Source: Rhizobium sp. BK313 (lineage in GTDB: Bacteria > Pseudomonadota > Alphaproteobacteria > Rhizobiales > Rhizobiaceae). From it: 64,000 bases of DNA. Below are positions 52,368 to 62,160 of the stretch, one piece after another; within the stretch, counting starts at the first letter, position 1, and the number at the start of each line of letters is the position of its first letter. The DNA lies in contig NZ_JACHZQ010000004.1 of the NCBI RefSeq assembly GCF_014193655.1, positions 620,001-684,000 of the forward strand. The letters run 5' to 3'. The translations under genes and the position numbers were made by a program. Below the pieces are notes generated by a model. It did no database searches and had not been told where the DNA came from. It saw only the letters and a list, made by a program, of their open reading frames with translations.

Positions 52368-53033
52368 ATGAAGAAGTTGATGGCTATTGCGATCTTGTGC
52401 GTTTGTCTTGTTGTTGGAACGCTCTATGCCATTGCAGGCGGCGACTATCCGCCGCTCAAAGACGGCGATCTGATTTTTCAGACATCGACCAGTAACCAAT
52501 CAAGCGCGATCATATTCGCCACTGGCTCCGCCTTTTCACACATGGGCATCATCAAAAACGACAATGGCGCAATCACGGTCGTCGAGGCCGCGGCAAGGGT
52601 TAAGGAAACACCGCTGAAAACCTGGGTCAATCACGGCTTGTTGAGACGGGTGGCGATCTATCGTGATCCACGCCTCACAGCCGAAACCGCACAGCAGCTT
52701 CTGTCCTACTCCCGGGCACTCTACGGCAAACCCTACGACCTCTTTTTCTCTTTCAATAACGATGCGATTTACTGCAGCGAACTGCCCTACCTCGCCTACA
52801 AGGCTGTGGGCATCGAGATTGGCAAGGTGCAGAAAATATCTGAGCTACACATCGACAACATGCTGGTCAGAAACCTGATGCAGTCGCGATGGCAGCGCGA
52901 TAGCGAATGTACTGCGCGCGGCTACGATTTCGATCAGTGCTATAAATACATCCTCAATCAGAGTCTCGTGACGCCAGTGAGTATCGCCAATGATCCAAAT
53001 CTCAGGATGATTTATTCGAACTACCCATTGTGA
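52368..53033 (+). CDS. YiiX/YebB-like permuted NlpC/P60 cysteine hydrolase
   Basis: 221 residues. Signal peptide or anchor MAIAILCVCLVVGTLYAIA; the permuted papain-fold motifs are GDLIFQTSTS, His in SHMGII and catalytic Cys in YCSELPY. It acts in the envelope on amide bonds, perhaps peptidoglycan or acyl substrates. GGAG precedes the ATG. A strong hairpin follows. Confidence 0.88.
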   Translation: MKKLMAIAILCVCLVVGTLYAIAGGDYPPLKDGDLIFQTSTSNQSSAIIFATGSAFSHMGIIKNDNGAITVVEAAARVKETPLKTWVNHGLLRRVAIYRDPRLTAETAQQLLSYSRALYGKPYDLFFSFNNDAIYCSELPYLAYKAVGIEIGKVQKISELHIDNMLVRNLMQSRWQRDSECTARGYDFDQCYKYILNQSLVTPVSIANDPNLRMIYSNYPL

Positions 53034-53067
53034 TGGCTGTGTCCACACCATCATGAAATGGGCCTCG

Positions 53068-53095
53068 ATGGCGGTGATCAGAACATCACCGCCAT
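53068..53095. terminator. Hairpin between convergent YiiX-like and aldolase genes
   Basis: A perfect 11-bp stem, ATGGCGGTGAT/ATCACCGCCAT, with a 6-base loop. No T run follows. Confidence 0.6.
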
Positions 53096-53127
53096 ACGCC
53101 TGACTTGGCTTCAATCTCGACGCTATG

Positions 53128-53919
53128 TCAGGAAGCAGCAATTTTCCGCGCTGCGACAATGGCGGCGCGAGCGCCGGCACGAAGCTGCGCGGTTTCCGCG
53201 CCGGCAATCACGAGGTCGAGGCCCAGCTTGAGGAATTGCCCGGCGCGTTCGCCGTCGCTACCGAAGGCGCAGATCAGCTTGCCATGCGCGCGGCAACGCG
53301 CCACGGCATGCGCCATCGCCTGGTCGATCGCAGCGCTGTCGGGTGCCAGACGCGCGCCATTCGAGAGCGCGATGGAGAGATCGGACGGGCCGACGAAAAT
53401 GCCGTCGATACCATCTACGGCAAGAATTTCATCGATCGCGTCGAGCGCCATGCGCGTCTCGACCATGGCGATGGTGACGGTCAAGCTGTTGGCCCGCTGC
53501 AGATATTCGTCAGCGGCAATGCCGAGGTGATTGAGGGCAAGCGAAGGACCCCAACTGCGTTCACCGAGCGGCGGATATTTTGTCGCCTTGACCAGGGCGC
53601 GGGCATCATCGGCGGAATTGATCATCGGCGCGATGATGCCGGAAGCACCGGCATCCAGGAGCCGCGAGGCGGAGGCGAAATCAGCGACAGGAATACGCGC
53701 TATCGCCGGCTTACCGGTTAGCCGCACCTGGGCGACACCATTGGCCGCGGAGGCCATGTCCCACATGCCGTGCTGCATATCGAGCACGACGGCGTCGAAG
53801 GCCTCCTGCGACAGGTGGTTGACCAGCAACGGGTCGGGTGTGCCAATCCAGGCTGCGATCATGCCACCATTTTCCCGGCGCTTCAGGCGCCCGGCGAAAC
53901 CGTCAATATCAGTCGTCAT
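53128..53919 (-). CDS. HpcH/HpaI-family aldolase
   Basis: 263-residue Mg-dependent class II pyruvate aldolase. Motifs: DMQHGMWD (catalytic His and metal-site neighbourhood), ARIPVADFA, the metal Glu in AMVETRMALD and GPSDLS. It cleaves 4-hydroxy-2-oxo acids such as 2-keto-3-deoxy sugar acids. It lies downstream of an aldehyde dehydrogenase remnant and an SDR gene, a typical sugar-acid operon. Confidence 0.92.
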   Translation of the reverse strand: MTTDIDGFAGRLKRRENGGMIAAWIGTPDPLLVNHLSQEAFDAVVLDMQHGMWDMASAANGVAQVRLTGKPAIARIPVADFASASRLLDAGASGIIAPMINSADDARALVKATKYPPLGERSWGPSLALNHLGIAADEYLQRANSLTVTIAMVETRMALDAIDEILAVDGIDGIFVGPSDLSIALSNGARLAPDSAAIDQAMAHAVARCRAHGKLICAFGSDGERAGQFLKLGLDLVIAGAETAQLRAGARAAIVAARKIAAS

Positions 53920-53930
53920 AATGATTTTCC

Positions 53931-54150
53931 TCAACCACCAAGCCCGCCAAGGGCAAGATATTTCACTTCAAGATATTCTTCGATGCCGTATTTCGAGCCT
54001 CGCTGCCGATGCCGGATTGCTTGACGCCGCCGAATGGGGGGCAGGCGACAGCAGAGGAAATAAGGCCTTCGTGGATCCCGACAATACCGAATTCCAGCGC
54101 CTCGGCTACCCGAAAGATACGGCCGACATCAGAACAACCGCTGTTGCGAG
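53931..54150 (-). pseudogene. Aldehyde dehydrogenase C-terminal remnant, frameshifted
   Basis: RIFRVAEALEFGIVGIHEG, PFGGVKQSGIGSE and, after a one-base frame change, SKYGIEEYLEVKYLALGG then a stop at 53931 form the last ~75 residues of a GabD-type (succinate/glycolaldehyde) dehydrogenase. The catalytic Cys/Glu and NAD domain are gone. The deletion lies inside the SDR-ALDH-HpaI operon. Confidence 0.75.
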
Positions 54151-54226
54151 GGGCCAACACATCCAGCATTTCGAGACTGGCAGCAGGAGGCGTGGATACT
54201 GCCCGAGACCTCTCCTCTTGCTGTCC

Positions 54227-54991
54227 TCAGACCGTTCCGCCGTTCACCAAAAGTACTTGCTTGGTGATCATCTTGCTGTCGTCGGCGGCGAGGAACAAGC
54301 AGGCGCGTGCGACGTCGCTCTCCTCGACCGGATCGGGGATGCATTGCATCTGGCGGCCGGCGTCGATCTTACTTTCATCCTGATACCAGAGCGCGCGTTG
54401 CCTGTCGGTGATGATCATGCCCGGTGCCAGCGCATTGACGCGGATGCGGTCCGGCCCGACCTGGCGGGCAAGCGAATTGGTGAAACCGACGATCGCCGCC
54501 TTGGCGGTGCAGTAGGCCTGCATGTCTGGCGCACCACGAATCCAGGCACCCGAAGTCATGTTGATGATCGAGCCGTGGCCGAGCTGGCGCATATCCGGCA
54601 CGACGGCCTGCGCGGCAAAGAAGACGTGGCGCAGATTGACGGACATCATCCAGTCGAACTCGTCGGCGGAAACATCAAGGAAATCCTGCCGCCGGTCATT
54701 GGCGGCGTTGTTGACGAGGACGGCGACCGGCCCGATCTCGCTCCTGATCTTGGCGAATGCAGCCTTCAATGCCCCGATATCGGTGAGATCGCAGGGATAG
54801 AAATCGACCTTCGTCTGTCCGCTCGAAAGCTCCGATGCCAGCCGGCTTCCGGCTTCTTGCTGAATATCGAGGACAGCGATGCGAGCGCCATTGGCAACAA
54901 AGGCGCGAACAATTGCCTCGCCGATGCCCGAGGCCCCGCCGGTAACGACGACCGTCCGGTTACGAAGGCTCGGATATTGAGTGATCTCCAT
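54227..54991 (-). CDS. SDR-family oxidoreductase
   Basis: 254 residues. Cofactor site TGGASGIGEA, NNAAND, Ser in NMTSGAW and Tyr/Lys in YCTAK. Probably NAD-dependent oxidation of a sugar or sugar acid. It is the first gene of the operon that ends with the HpaI-type aldolase. The 54992-55366 stretch upstream holds no recognised gene. Confidence 0.92.
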   Translation of the reverse strand: MEITQYPSLRNRTVVVTGGASGIGEAIVRAFVANGARIAVLDIQQEAGSRLASELSSGQTKVDFYPCDLTDIGALKAAFAKIRSEIGPVAVLVNNAANDRRQDFLDVSADEFDWMMSVNLRHVFFAAQAVVPDMRQLGHGSIINMTSGAWIRGAPDMQAYCTAKAAIVGFTNSLARQVGPDRIRVNALAPGMIITDRQRALWYQDESKIDAGRQMQCIPDPVEESDVARACLFLAADDSKMITKQVLLVNGGTV

Positions 54992-55366
54992 TGATAAAGC
55001 CGCTCCTATCGGCCGGTCATGTCATGCCCGGCCCGCCATCAGGCGAAGCCGGTTTGTCTGTCGTATCAAAGCTGTTCTATGGCTTTCAGAATCTCGCCGC
55101 TGGCCGCGTAGTGTCAGTTTTCTTCCGCTTTTACACCACGGTTGACGACATCGACAGCCGATTTGTTGCGTGACGCGGCGGCTGCCAAATGATCGCCATT
55201 GCGCAGGATCCCCGTATCTGCAGGGCGGGTCGTGCATCTGATTGATACTGCAGGTGCACGAGGTGCTGTCGCTGGCGCGCCGGACCTGTCGACAACGGGA
55301 ATTGCGATGCCGGCCCCGTCCAGCCCAGGCGAACGTAGCTTCGGACTCCCACACGCGGTCAAAAAG

Positions 55367-56782
55367 CTAGTTCCGTGACAAGCTCGTTCGCTCGTCCCGA
55401 TAGGTGCGCAAGATAGCGTCGGAGACGATGGAGGCCTGGTGGCAATCAGTCTGATAGTTGCAGACGGAAATCCGCATGACCTGCCTTCCTCGCCACGTCG
55501 CTCCGCCGACGAAAATGGTCCCGTCGCGCTGCAGCGCGGCAATGATCTGACTTGTCAGAATATCGCCGCGCTCAGCTGCAAGGTCGTCGCCGAACCGGAC
55601 GATGGCCTGATTGAGCACCATGTCATTGATGACGGCGATGCCTGGTTCGACGGCCAATGGAGCCGCGATTGCAACGGCCGCGTCACAAGCGCCGTCGACG
55701 AGAGCTTGAATGCCTTCTCGTCCCAGATGCTTGATCATCGCCCAGGTGGCAAAGCCACGGGCTCTCCGCGATAGTTCGGGGACGTAGTGCGACGGATCGC
55801 GCTCACCTTCGACTGCCAGGGGCAGATAGCTTGCCGCAATGGTCATTGCCTGGCGGTGTGCAATTTCGTTCCTGACAATCGCATATCCACTGTCGTAGGG
55901 GGTCTGAAGCCACTTGTGTCCATCCGTCGCCCAGCTATCTGCCTGCTCGACGCCGAAACTCAGATGACGCCTTCTCGAAGATGCCTGCGCCCAAAGACCA
56001 AATGCGCCGTCCACATGCACCCATGCTTTCCTGCTCTTTGCCATGGGAATGATCCCCGCAAAATCGTCGAAGGCACCCGTATTGATTTGCCCCGCCTGCA
56101 AGATCACGATGCAAGGACCCGCGACCGCCGCGATCGCTTCGGAGAACGCCGACTTGGTTACGCTTCCCTGGTCGTCGGTTCTCATCCTGACCACCCGGTC
56201 GTGGCCCAGCCCCAAAAATTGAAGAACGGAAAACACCGTCGTGTGGGCATCGTCTCCGATTAGAACCGTGATCGGTGGCGCTCCAAAGAGCCCATCAGCG
56301 TCGGCGTCCCAGCCTGCAGCTCGAAGAACTTGGCCACGTGCTGCGGCAAGGCATGTGAAATTGGCCACTGTCGCGCCAGTGACAAAACCCACCGAACATT
56401 CCGACGGAAGATGGAGCAATTCGAGCAGCCATCCGGCCGACACTTTCTCCGCCGCAGCCGCCGAGGGGGTCGCTATGTGATTGCCCGCGTTTTGCCCCCA
56501 CGCACTGGTGAGGAAGTCCGCCGCTACACCTACGGGATGCGAGCCGCCGATCACCCATCCCATGAAGCGAGGACCGGTCATCAAATGGAGGCCTGGCTCT
56601 GCCGTCTCCACCAGATGCTCGAGGACATCGGGCGCCGGCAAAGGTTTTTCGGGAAGATCCTCCGAAAACTCGGCGACCGATGCCGCATAGTCTCGCAATG
56701 GATGATGAGCGCGATTGCCGGTTGCTTGCCGGAAATGCGCGGCATGCCGCGCCGCGTCCATAAACAGCTTCCTCGTATCCAT
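55367..56782 (-). CDS. Pyridoxal-phosphate-dependent decarboxylase (group II)
   Basis: 471 residues of the aromatic-amino-acid/glutamate decarboxylase fold. PLP-contact motifs: GFVTGATVANFTCLAAAR, HVDGAFGLWA (Asp to pyridine N) and the Schiff-base Lys in DGHKWLQTPYD. The exact amino-acid substrate is not predictable. GGGGG precedes the ATG. An 18-bp A/T-rich palindrome (56861-56878) lies upstream. Confidence 0.9.
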   Translation of the reverse strand: MDTRKLFMDAARHAAHFRQATGNRAHHPLRDYAASVAEFSEDLPEKPLPAPDVLEHLVETAEPGLHLMTGPRFMGWVIGGSHPVGVAADFLTSAWGQNAGNHIATPSAAAAEKVSAGWLLELLHLPSECSVGFVTGATVANFTCLAAARGQVLRAAGWDADADGLFGAPPITVLIGDDAHTTVFSVLQFLGLGHDRVVRMRTDDQGSVTKSAFSEAIAAVAGPCIVILQAGQINTGAFDDFAGIIPMAKSRKAWVHVDGAFGLWAQASSRRRHLSFGVEQADSWATDGHKWLQTPYDSGYAIVRNEIAHRQAMTIAASYLPLAVEGERDPSHYVPELSRRARGFATWAMIKHLGREGIQALVDGACDAAVAIAAPLAVEPGIAVINDMVLNQAIVRFGDDLAAERGDILTSQIIAALQRDGTIFVGGATWRGRQVMRISVCNYQTDCHQASIVSDAILRTYRDERTSLSRN

Positions 56783-56860
56783 GGTTTCCCCCGAAGCAAA
56801 CGCGCGGTCGTCGGAACCGGGCGAGATGTCCCCCGCTCAGCTACATCCGCTGAACGTTCA

Positions 56861-56878
56861 TATAAGAACATTCTTATA
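56861..56878. promoter_or_regulatory. Palindrome upstream of decarboxylase gene
   Basis: TATAAGAA-CA-TTCTTATA has perfect 8-bp arms and is centred 87 bp before the decarboxylase ATG; a likely operator over the promoter. A GC hairpin (GCGGGCC/GGCCCGC, 56994-57017) lies farther on, before the exonuclease gene. Confidence 0.5.
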
Positions 56879-57066
56879 ATATGTTGTCGCCTCGCTAATG
56901 TCGCGGTCGCGGCGACATTCAGTATAACGTTCTGGGCAAGGTGCGGGCGTCCTCTGCTTGCACTGAATGAATGTCTTGAATCCTTGAAGGCAAGCGGGCC
57001 TATATTTACGGGCCCGCGGATCTATCTGAAAAGAGCTATCGACAGTGAATTGGTACCGGTTGGTTT

Positions 57067-57609
57067 ATGATCGTATTCCTTGATTTTGAGGCCTCGTCTC
57101 TCGGCAAGAAAAGCTTTCCCATCGAGGTCGCGTGGGTGTTTGAGGATGGCCGTTCGCGTTCCTCCTTGATCAGACCTGTTGCCGATTGGACAGATTGGTC
57201 ATGCGAAGCCGAAGCGATCCATGGCATCTCACGAGAGCTCCTCGAAACTGAAGGCGCGCCAGCAGAGCAGATAGCCAGAGAGATGATTGATGTCTTGTCC
57301 GGTCGCGAACTTTACGCCAGCGCCCCTAGTTGGGATGGGAAGTGGCTGAGTGTCTTGCTGCGCGCGGCAGGGATGTCACGGCATGCCCTCAGGCTCAACA
57401 AGTCCGATGATGCGTTTCTTGCCGTGGCCCGAGAATCCATGGGAACGAAGTACTCCGAGTTGGAGATATCGGGCCTCGTCGACCAGATCATCAAGGAGAG
57501 CGAACCCACGAGCTCGCCGGCCCATCGCGCGCTGCCTGACGCACTACTCGAGCTCGATCGGTGGAACATGGTTCGCGAGGCAGCGGCAAAACGTGTGGCC
57601 TCGAGATGA
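57067..57609 (+). CDS. DEDD-family 3'-5' exonuclease
   Basis: 180 residues. Exo I DFEASSL (Asp, Glu), a central segment SAPSWDGKWL (Exo II-like Asp) and Exo III AHRALPDA (His and Asp) fit the DEDDh group of DnaQ-like nucleases. The family trims RNA or DNA ends. The ribosome site is weak. The gene stands alone. Confidence 0.8.
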   Translation: MIVFLDFEASSLGKKSFPIEVAWVFEDGRSRSSLIRPVADWTDWSCEAEAIHGISRELLETEGAPAEQIAREMIDVLSGRELYASAPSWDGKWLSVLLRAAGMSRHALRLNKSDDAFLAVARESMGTKYSELEISGLVDQIIKESEPTSSPAHRALPDALLELDRWNMVREAAAKRVASR

Positions 57610-57884
57610 CCCTCTAGTATTGCTTAACCGAGCGCTTGGCGATCTTTCGGCCTTGGTGCAGGGATGCGGTCGATATCGAACAGGTGACGCCGGGCGCGCC
57701 GCGTCCCTTTCATGTCGAGCTTTCCCAATGAGCGGTAGCGAAATCGTCGCACACTCAGCTCAGCAACCTACCAACGGGCTTGGTGTACCTTCCGCCGAAG
57801 GCGACAGGCGACGAGTGTGCCAACCATTGGAACTCAACGCTACAGAAATGGTTATATTCCCTAGCAAACACGAGGGGATCTTCA

Positions 57885-58202
57885 ATGCACAGCTCAATAT
57901 CATGCGCTGCAAGTGCAATTCTCGTTTTGGGTATTGTCGCCGCGACTGCCTCTCCTGCCTCAGCAATCTCGCGCATTAGTTCCACCAGTCGAACCTGTAC
58001 GGCGTTGCGACAGATTATCAACAGTCAGGGGGCTGTCATTCTGACGCATCCCGGAACGCGCGCGTCCGGAACATTATATGACCGCTATGTTCGCGATAGT
58101 AGCTATTGCAACCCGGGCGACGTGGCCACTGACGATTGGGTGCCGGCAAAAGACAAAAACTGCCGCCTCTACAATTGTCAGACTTACGAGCCGCCCTTTT
58201 GA
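57885..58202 (+). CDS. Small secreted hypothetical protein
   Basis: 105 residues. The start at 57885 gives a clean Sec signal peptide (ASAILVLGIVAATASPASA), with GAGGGG upstream. The mature part has about four Cys (RTCTAL, SYCNPG, NCRLYNCQ), suggesting two disulfides. No domain recognised. Confidence 0.65.
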   Translation: MHSSISCAASAILVLGIVAATASPASAISRISSTSRTCTALRQIINSQGAVILTHPGTRASGTLYDRYVRDSSYCNPGDVATDDWVPAKDKNCRLYNCQTYEPPF

Positions 58203-58305
58203 CAATTGAGAAATTCGCCGGTTGCCCTGAAGAGATTCGAACCGACCACGCGTTATTAGACGATAGGTCGATCGTGTAACCCCGATTTATGGGCGTGAGC
58301 CAACG

Positions 58306-59190
58306 CTATCGAACAGCCTGCGACCGGGTGTCAGCCTTGTCTGTCGCCGCATTCTGTTGCCGCAGCCGGATGATTGCCGATGCCTCGCGCGGATCGGGTG
58401 GCAGAACTGCATTCTTCAGCGCGATCGAATAGGCCTGCCCGGGATTTTCCAGTACCTCTCTGGCATTCCCGCTTTCCACGACCACGCCCTTGCGCATGAT
58501 GATCACACGGTCGGAAATGTAGTAGGCGGTTGCAAGATCATGGGTGATGTAGACGATCGAGACATTGAGAGCATCGCGCAGGTCGCGGAAGAGATTGACG
58601 ATCGACATGCGAAGCGATGCGTCGACCATCGATACCGGTTCGTCGGCGACGATCAGCTTCGGCTCGGGTATCAGAGCGCGCGCGACCGCAACGCGCTGGA
58701 GCTGGCCGCCGGAAAGTTCGTGGGAGAACCGTCCCTTTATCTCCGCCATGGAAAGACCAACGCGCTGGAGCGCGACGTCGGCGAGCGCCTCCTTTTCGGC
58801 CCGGCTTTTCGCACCCTTAAAGCGATAGGCAGTGGCCAATAAGTACTCATCGATCCGGGTCAGCGGATTGAAGGCTTCGAACGGATTTTGAAAGACCGGC
58901 TGGACCTTCGCCATGAAAGCCTCGCGATCGTTGCGCGAGCGCACATCCTTCACATCGGCACCGTCGAAACGAACGCACCCCCGGTCGGCCTTCTCGCTGC
59001 CAAGGATCATTTTCGCCAGAGTGGATTTGCCGGAACCGGATTCGCCGACGATCGTGAATATTTCCGGCTTGTCGGCGCTGAGGGCAAAACTGACATCGTC
59101 GACCGCCTTCATCGTCTCGCGGGAGAAGAAACCGCCGATCGGAAAGAGCTTGGTGACATGGTCGAGTTCAAGCAAAGCCTGGCTGCTCAT
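58306..59190 (-). CDS. Oligopeptide-type ABC transporter ATP-binding protein (DppF-like)
   Basis: 294 residues. Walker A GESGSGKSTLAKM, signature HELSGGQLQRVAVARAL, Walker B LIVADEPVSMVD and H-loop YITHDLATA. The start at 59190 overlaps the upstream gene by ATGA; a frame to 59313 is not supported. It pairs with the next ATPase. It lacks the usual long C-terminal Cys-rich oligopeptide signature. Confidence 0.9.
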   Translation of the reverse strand: MSSQALLELDHVTKLFPIGGFFSRETMKAVDDVSFALSADKPEIFTIVGESGSGKSTLAKMILGSEKADRGCVRFDGADVKDVRSRNDREAFMAKVQPVFQNPFEAFNPLTRIDEYLLATAYRFKGAKSRAEKEALADVALQRVGLSMAEIKGRFSHELSGGQLQRVAVARALIPEPKLIVADEPVSMVDASLRMSIVNLFRDLRDALNVSIVYITHDLATAYYISDRVIIMRKGVVVESGNAREVLENPGQAYSIALKNAVLPPDPREASAIIRLRQQNAATDKADTRSQAVR

Positions 59191-60221
59191 TGGATCTTGT
59201 ACTCCCCGGCCCGGAAGCATGCGACACGGCCCCCCGTGGCGCTCGGTAGCATCGCCGGCACTTCGCGCGCGCATCTGTCGATTGCGATTGGACACCGTGG
59301 ATGGAAACGGCATCCCGAAGGTGGATTTGAAAGGGCTGGCGGCTTGCCCTTGAGACTTCTTCGCGTCGAGAGGTCGCCGATGCGCGGCAGGCTGCCGATC
59401 AGGTGGACGGTATAGGGGTGCTGGGGATTGTCGAAGATCGCCTGCGTCGGCCCCTCCTCCGCGAGCCGCCCGGCATACATGATGGCGAGCCGATCGGTGA
59501 TGGCGGCGTGTACGGACATGTCGTGCGTGACAAAAACGACGGAAGACTGAAGACGCGTCTGCACTTCCTTGATCAGTGCCAGCACATCCTGCTGGACGAG
59601 CACGTCAAGCGCCGTTGTCGGTTCGTCGGCGATAATGAATTCCGGCTCACAGACGGTAGCGAGCGCGATCGTCAGGCGCTGGCGCATACCGCCTGAAAGC
59701 TGGTGCGGAAAGGCTTCGAGCACGCTGGGATCGAGATGCAGGCGCGCAAGATGCGCCTCGGTTCGCTGGCGAAAGGCTGCGGGATCGAGATGCATGTGGC
59801 GGAAGGCAAAATCCCCGAAAGAATGCTTTATCCGCCGCACCGGATTCAGCACATTCATCGAGCCCTGCATGATGTAGGAAAGATGGCGCCAGCGCGCCGC
59901 CTTCATCTTGCTTGGCTCTGCATACACATCGATGGTTTCGCCCGCGAAATTGAACTTCACCGACCCGCCGATGACGCGCATCGGAGGGCGGATGGCGCCG
60001 GCAAGCGTCTTGATCAGCGACGTCTTGCCGCTCGAGGATTCGCCGGCAATGCCGTAGATCTCGTTTTTGCGGATGGTCAGGCTGATGTCGTCGACCGCAC
60101 GGATTTCTCGCCGCACTCCGAAATAGTCGTTGACGTAATAGCATTTCAGCCCGTCGATCGTCAGCGCGTCCAAGGAGTTTTCGGCGAGGGTCAAAGGCTG
60201 CGTCCTCATCGGGTTCTGCAT
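59187..60221 (-). CDS. Oligopeptide-type ABC transporter ATP-binding protein (DppD-like)
   Basis: 344 residues. Walker A GESSSGKTSLIKT, signature HQLSGGMRQRLTIALA, Walker B FIIADEPTTALD, and the C-terminal oligo_HPY region GCRFHPRCPIAIDRC. Overlaps the DppF-like gene by four bases. Confidence 0.92.
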   Translation of the reverse strand: MQNPMRTQPLTLAENSLDALTIDGLKCYYVNDYFGVRREIRAVDDISLTIRKNEIYGIAGESSSGKTSLIKTLAGAIRPPMRVIGGSVKFNFAGETIDVYAEPSKMKAARWRHLSYIMQGSMNVLNPVRRIKHSFGDFAFRHMHLDPAAFRQRTEAHLARLHLDPSVLEAFPHQLSGGMRQRLTIALATVCEPEFIIADEPTTALDVLVQQDVLALIKEVQTRLQSSVVFVTHDMSVHAAITDRLAIMYAGRLAEEGPTQAIFDNPQHPYTVHLIGSLPRIGDLSTRRSLKGKPPALSNPPSGCRFHPRCPIAIDRCAREVPAMLPSATGGRVACFRAGEYKIQ

Positions 60222-60225
60222 CTCC

Positions 60226-61083
60226 TCAGGCTCCCATGCGTGCGAGACGCGAGCGAGGGTCGATATACTCGTTCACCGACATGGCAAGCATGAACAGGCC
60301 GAGGAATAGGATCACAACGAAGAGCATCGGGAAAGCGACCCACCACCAGACGCCCGATACCATGGCGGAATGGGCGTTCGCCCAGTAGATCATCCCGCCG
60401 ATCGTCGGCCGGTTGATATCGGAAAACCCGAGCACGGAGAGCGTCACCTCGAGGCCGATCGCCCAGATCAGGTTGTTCATCGTCGTGAAGAAGACGATCG
60501 GCATGACATAGGGCAGATGTTCGCGGATGAGGATCTGAGGCGTGCGCATGCCGGAGAAAACGGCGTGCCGGGTGAATTCGCGCTGGCGAAGCGACAAGGC
60601 CACGGAGCGGATCAAGCGGCTGTCATGCGTCCATCCGAGAAGTGCTGCCGTGATCGCCAGCATGAACCACGTCATCTGGTCGCGGAGCACGAAAACCAGG
60701 AGCAGCAGGATCGGAATGTTCGGCAAGGCGCCGAGCGTATCGTTAACCGCCATGATGATCTGGTCGGTTCGGCCGCCGACATAGCCGGAGATCAGCCCGA
60801 CCGCGATCGCGATGATGCGGCTGACGAAGGCGACGATGATGCCGAAGAACAGCGTGTTGCGCATGGAGGCAGCGATCTGCCAAAAAACCTCCTGACCGCG
60901 CGACGTGGTGCCGAGCCAGAACTCGGCCGAGGGCGGCATGTCGGGCGAGACGACATAGATGGCGTTTTCGTCGTAGGGCGAGAAGAAGGACGCCACGATC
61001 AACGCGAGAATGATAGAGATCAGGATGGTTCCGAGAAGGAATTCCTTGTTGTAGCGCAGCAGGTCTCTGAGAATTTTCAACAT
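60226..61083 (-). CDS. Oligopeptide-type ABC transporter permease (DppC-like)
   Basis: 285-residue inner-membrane permease with an N-terminal helix (FLLGTILISIILALIVASFF) and the BPD_transp_1 region; loop TRHAVFSGMRTPQILIREHLP. Starts five bases after the DppB-like stop, so the pair is coupled. Confidence 0.92.
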   Translation of the reverse strand: MLKILRDLLRYNKEFLLGTILISIILALIVASFFSPYDENAIYVVSPDMPPSAEFWLGTTSRGQEVFWQIAASMRNTLFFGIIVAFVSRIIAIAVGLISGYVGGRTDQIIMAVNDTLGALPNIPILLLLVFVLRDQMTWFMLAITAALLGWTHDSRLIRSVALSLRQREFTRHAVFSGMRTPQILIREHLPYVMPIVFFTTMNNLIWAIGLEVTLSVLGFSDINRPTIGGMIYWANAHSAMVSGVWWWVAFPMLFVVILFLGLFMLAMSVNEYIDPRSRLARMGA

Positions 61084-61088
61084 CGCGA

Positions 61089-62093
61089 TTATCCCAGTTT
61101 CACGCGAGGATCGATCAGCGGATAGAGGATGTCGATCACGAAAACCGCGGAAGCGACGGCAATGATGGCGATGGTCGTAACGCCGAGCACCAGGCTGTAG
61201 TCGCCGGAATAGATTCCGGAGATCAGCAACTTGCCGATCCCGGGATAATTGAAGACGAATTCAACGATGACCGCGCCGCCAAAGACGTTGCCGAGACTGA
61301 GGGCAAGGCCCGTCACCTGCGGCAGCATGGCGTTGCGCGCGACATACTGCGAAAATACGCTGCGCGAGCGCACGCCAGCGAGCTCGGCATAGACGACGTG
61401 ATCATCGGTCACGATGTTGGAAACAAGCGAGCGCATCGAGATGAACCAGCCACCGACGCCGACGAGCACCAAAGTGAGAGCGGGCAGGATGCCGTGTTCG
61501 ATCACCGAGCTGATAAAGGCCCAGCTGAAGGCGGGAGCGAGATTGACCTGTGCGCCGTCGCTGATCGGCAGGATCGGCCAGACGAAGCCGAAGAGGATCA
61601 CGAGGCTGAGACCGATAATGTAGGTCGGGATCGGCTGCAACGCCATGATGACGACGCCTGCGATCTTCAGCAGCTTGTTGCTGCGGAAATAACCTGCAAG
61701 AGCGCCGAGCGTGTTGCCGATGATCCAGGAGATGATCGTCGCAAGCGTCAGGAGCCCGACCGTCCAGGGCAGCGCCCGGCCGATGACCGTCATGACGGGG
61801 GTCGGGAAGGATGAAAGGGACGGGCCGAAATCGCCGGTCAGGACGCGGCCCCAGAAAGTGAAATACTGTTCCAGTAGCGGTCCGCCGGTTCCGTAGAGCT
61901 CACGTAGCGATTGTCTCAAAATTTCGACCGCCTGAGGATCGGTCGAACCGAAGCTCGTTAGTAGCGATACCGTCTGCTCGATCGGATCGACCGGCGAGAA
62001 ATGCGCAATCAGGAAGGCAAGTGTGATGCCGGTAAACACGACAAAGAGAAACTGCAGGAAGCGTTTCGCCACATAGATGAGAAAGCCGTTCAT
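61089..62093 (-). CDS. Oligopeptide-type ABC transporter permease (DppB-like)
   Basis: 334-residue permease. N-terminal helix FLQFLFVVFTGITLAFLIAH and the conserved loop YAELAGVRSRSVFSQYVARN are typical of the DppB group. It precedes the DppC-like gene in the usual order. Confidence 0.92.
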   Translation of the reverse strand: MNGFLIYVAKRFLQFLFVVFTGITLAFLIAHFSPVDPIEQTVSLLTSFGSTDPQAVEILRQSLRELYGTGGPLLEQYFTFWGRVLTGDFGPSLSSFPTPVMTVIGRALPWTVGLLTLATIISWIIGNTLGALAGYFRSNKLLKIAGVVIMALQPIPTYIIGLSLVILFGFVWPILPISDGAQVNLAPAFSWAFISSVIEHGILPALTLVLVGVGGWFISMRSLVSNIVTDDHVVYAELAGVRSRSVFSQYVARNAMLPQVTGLALSLGNVFGGAVIVEFVFNYPGIGKLLISGIYSGDYSLVLGVTTIAIIAVASAVFVIDILYPLIDPRVKLG

Positions 62094-62160
62094 GACGTCG
62101 ACCCTTCAATAGCGGAACGGGAACAGCCGGCGACCGGCTGCTCCCTCGACATTGCCCCGA

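Noticed and set aside
53531..54994. 487-codon plus-strand frame over the SDR/aldolase operon
   Set aside because: It runs antisense to two recognised genes and a remnant; no domain or ribosome site.
58225..58290. tRNA-like TTCGAATC sequence on the minus strand
   Set aside because: T-arm pairing fails and no acceptor or anticodon stem can be formed; at most a decayed tRNA end.
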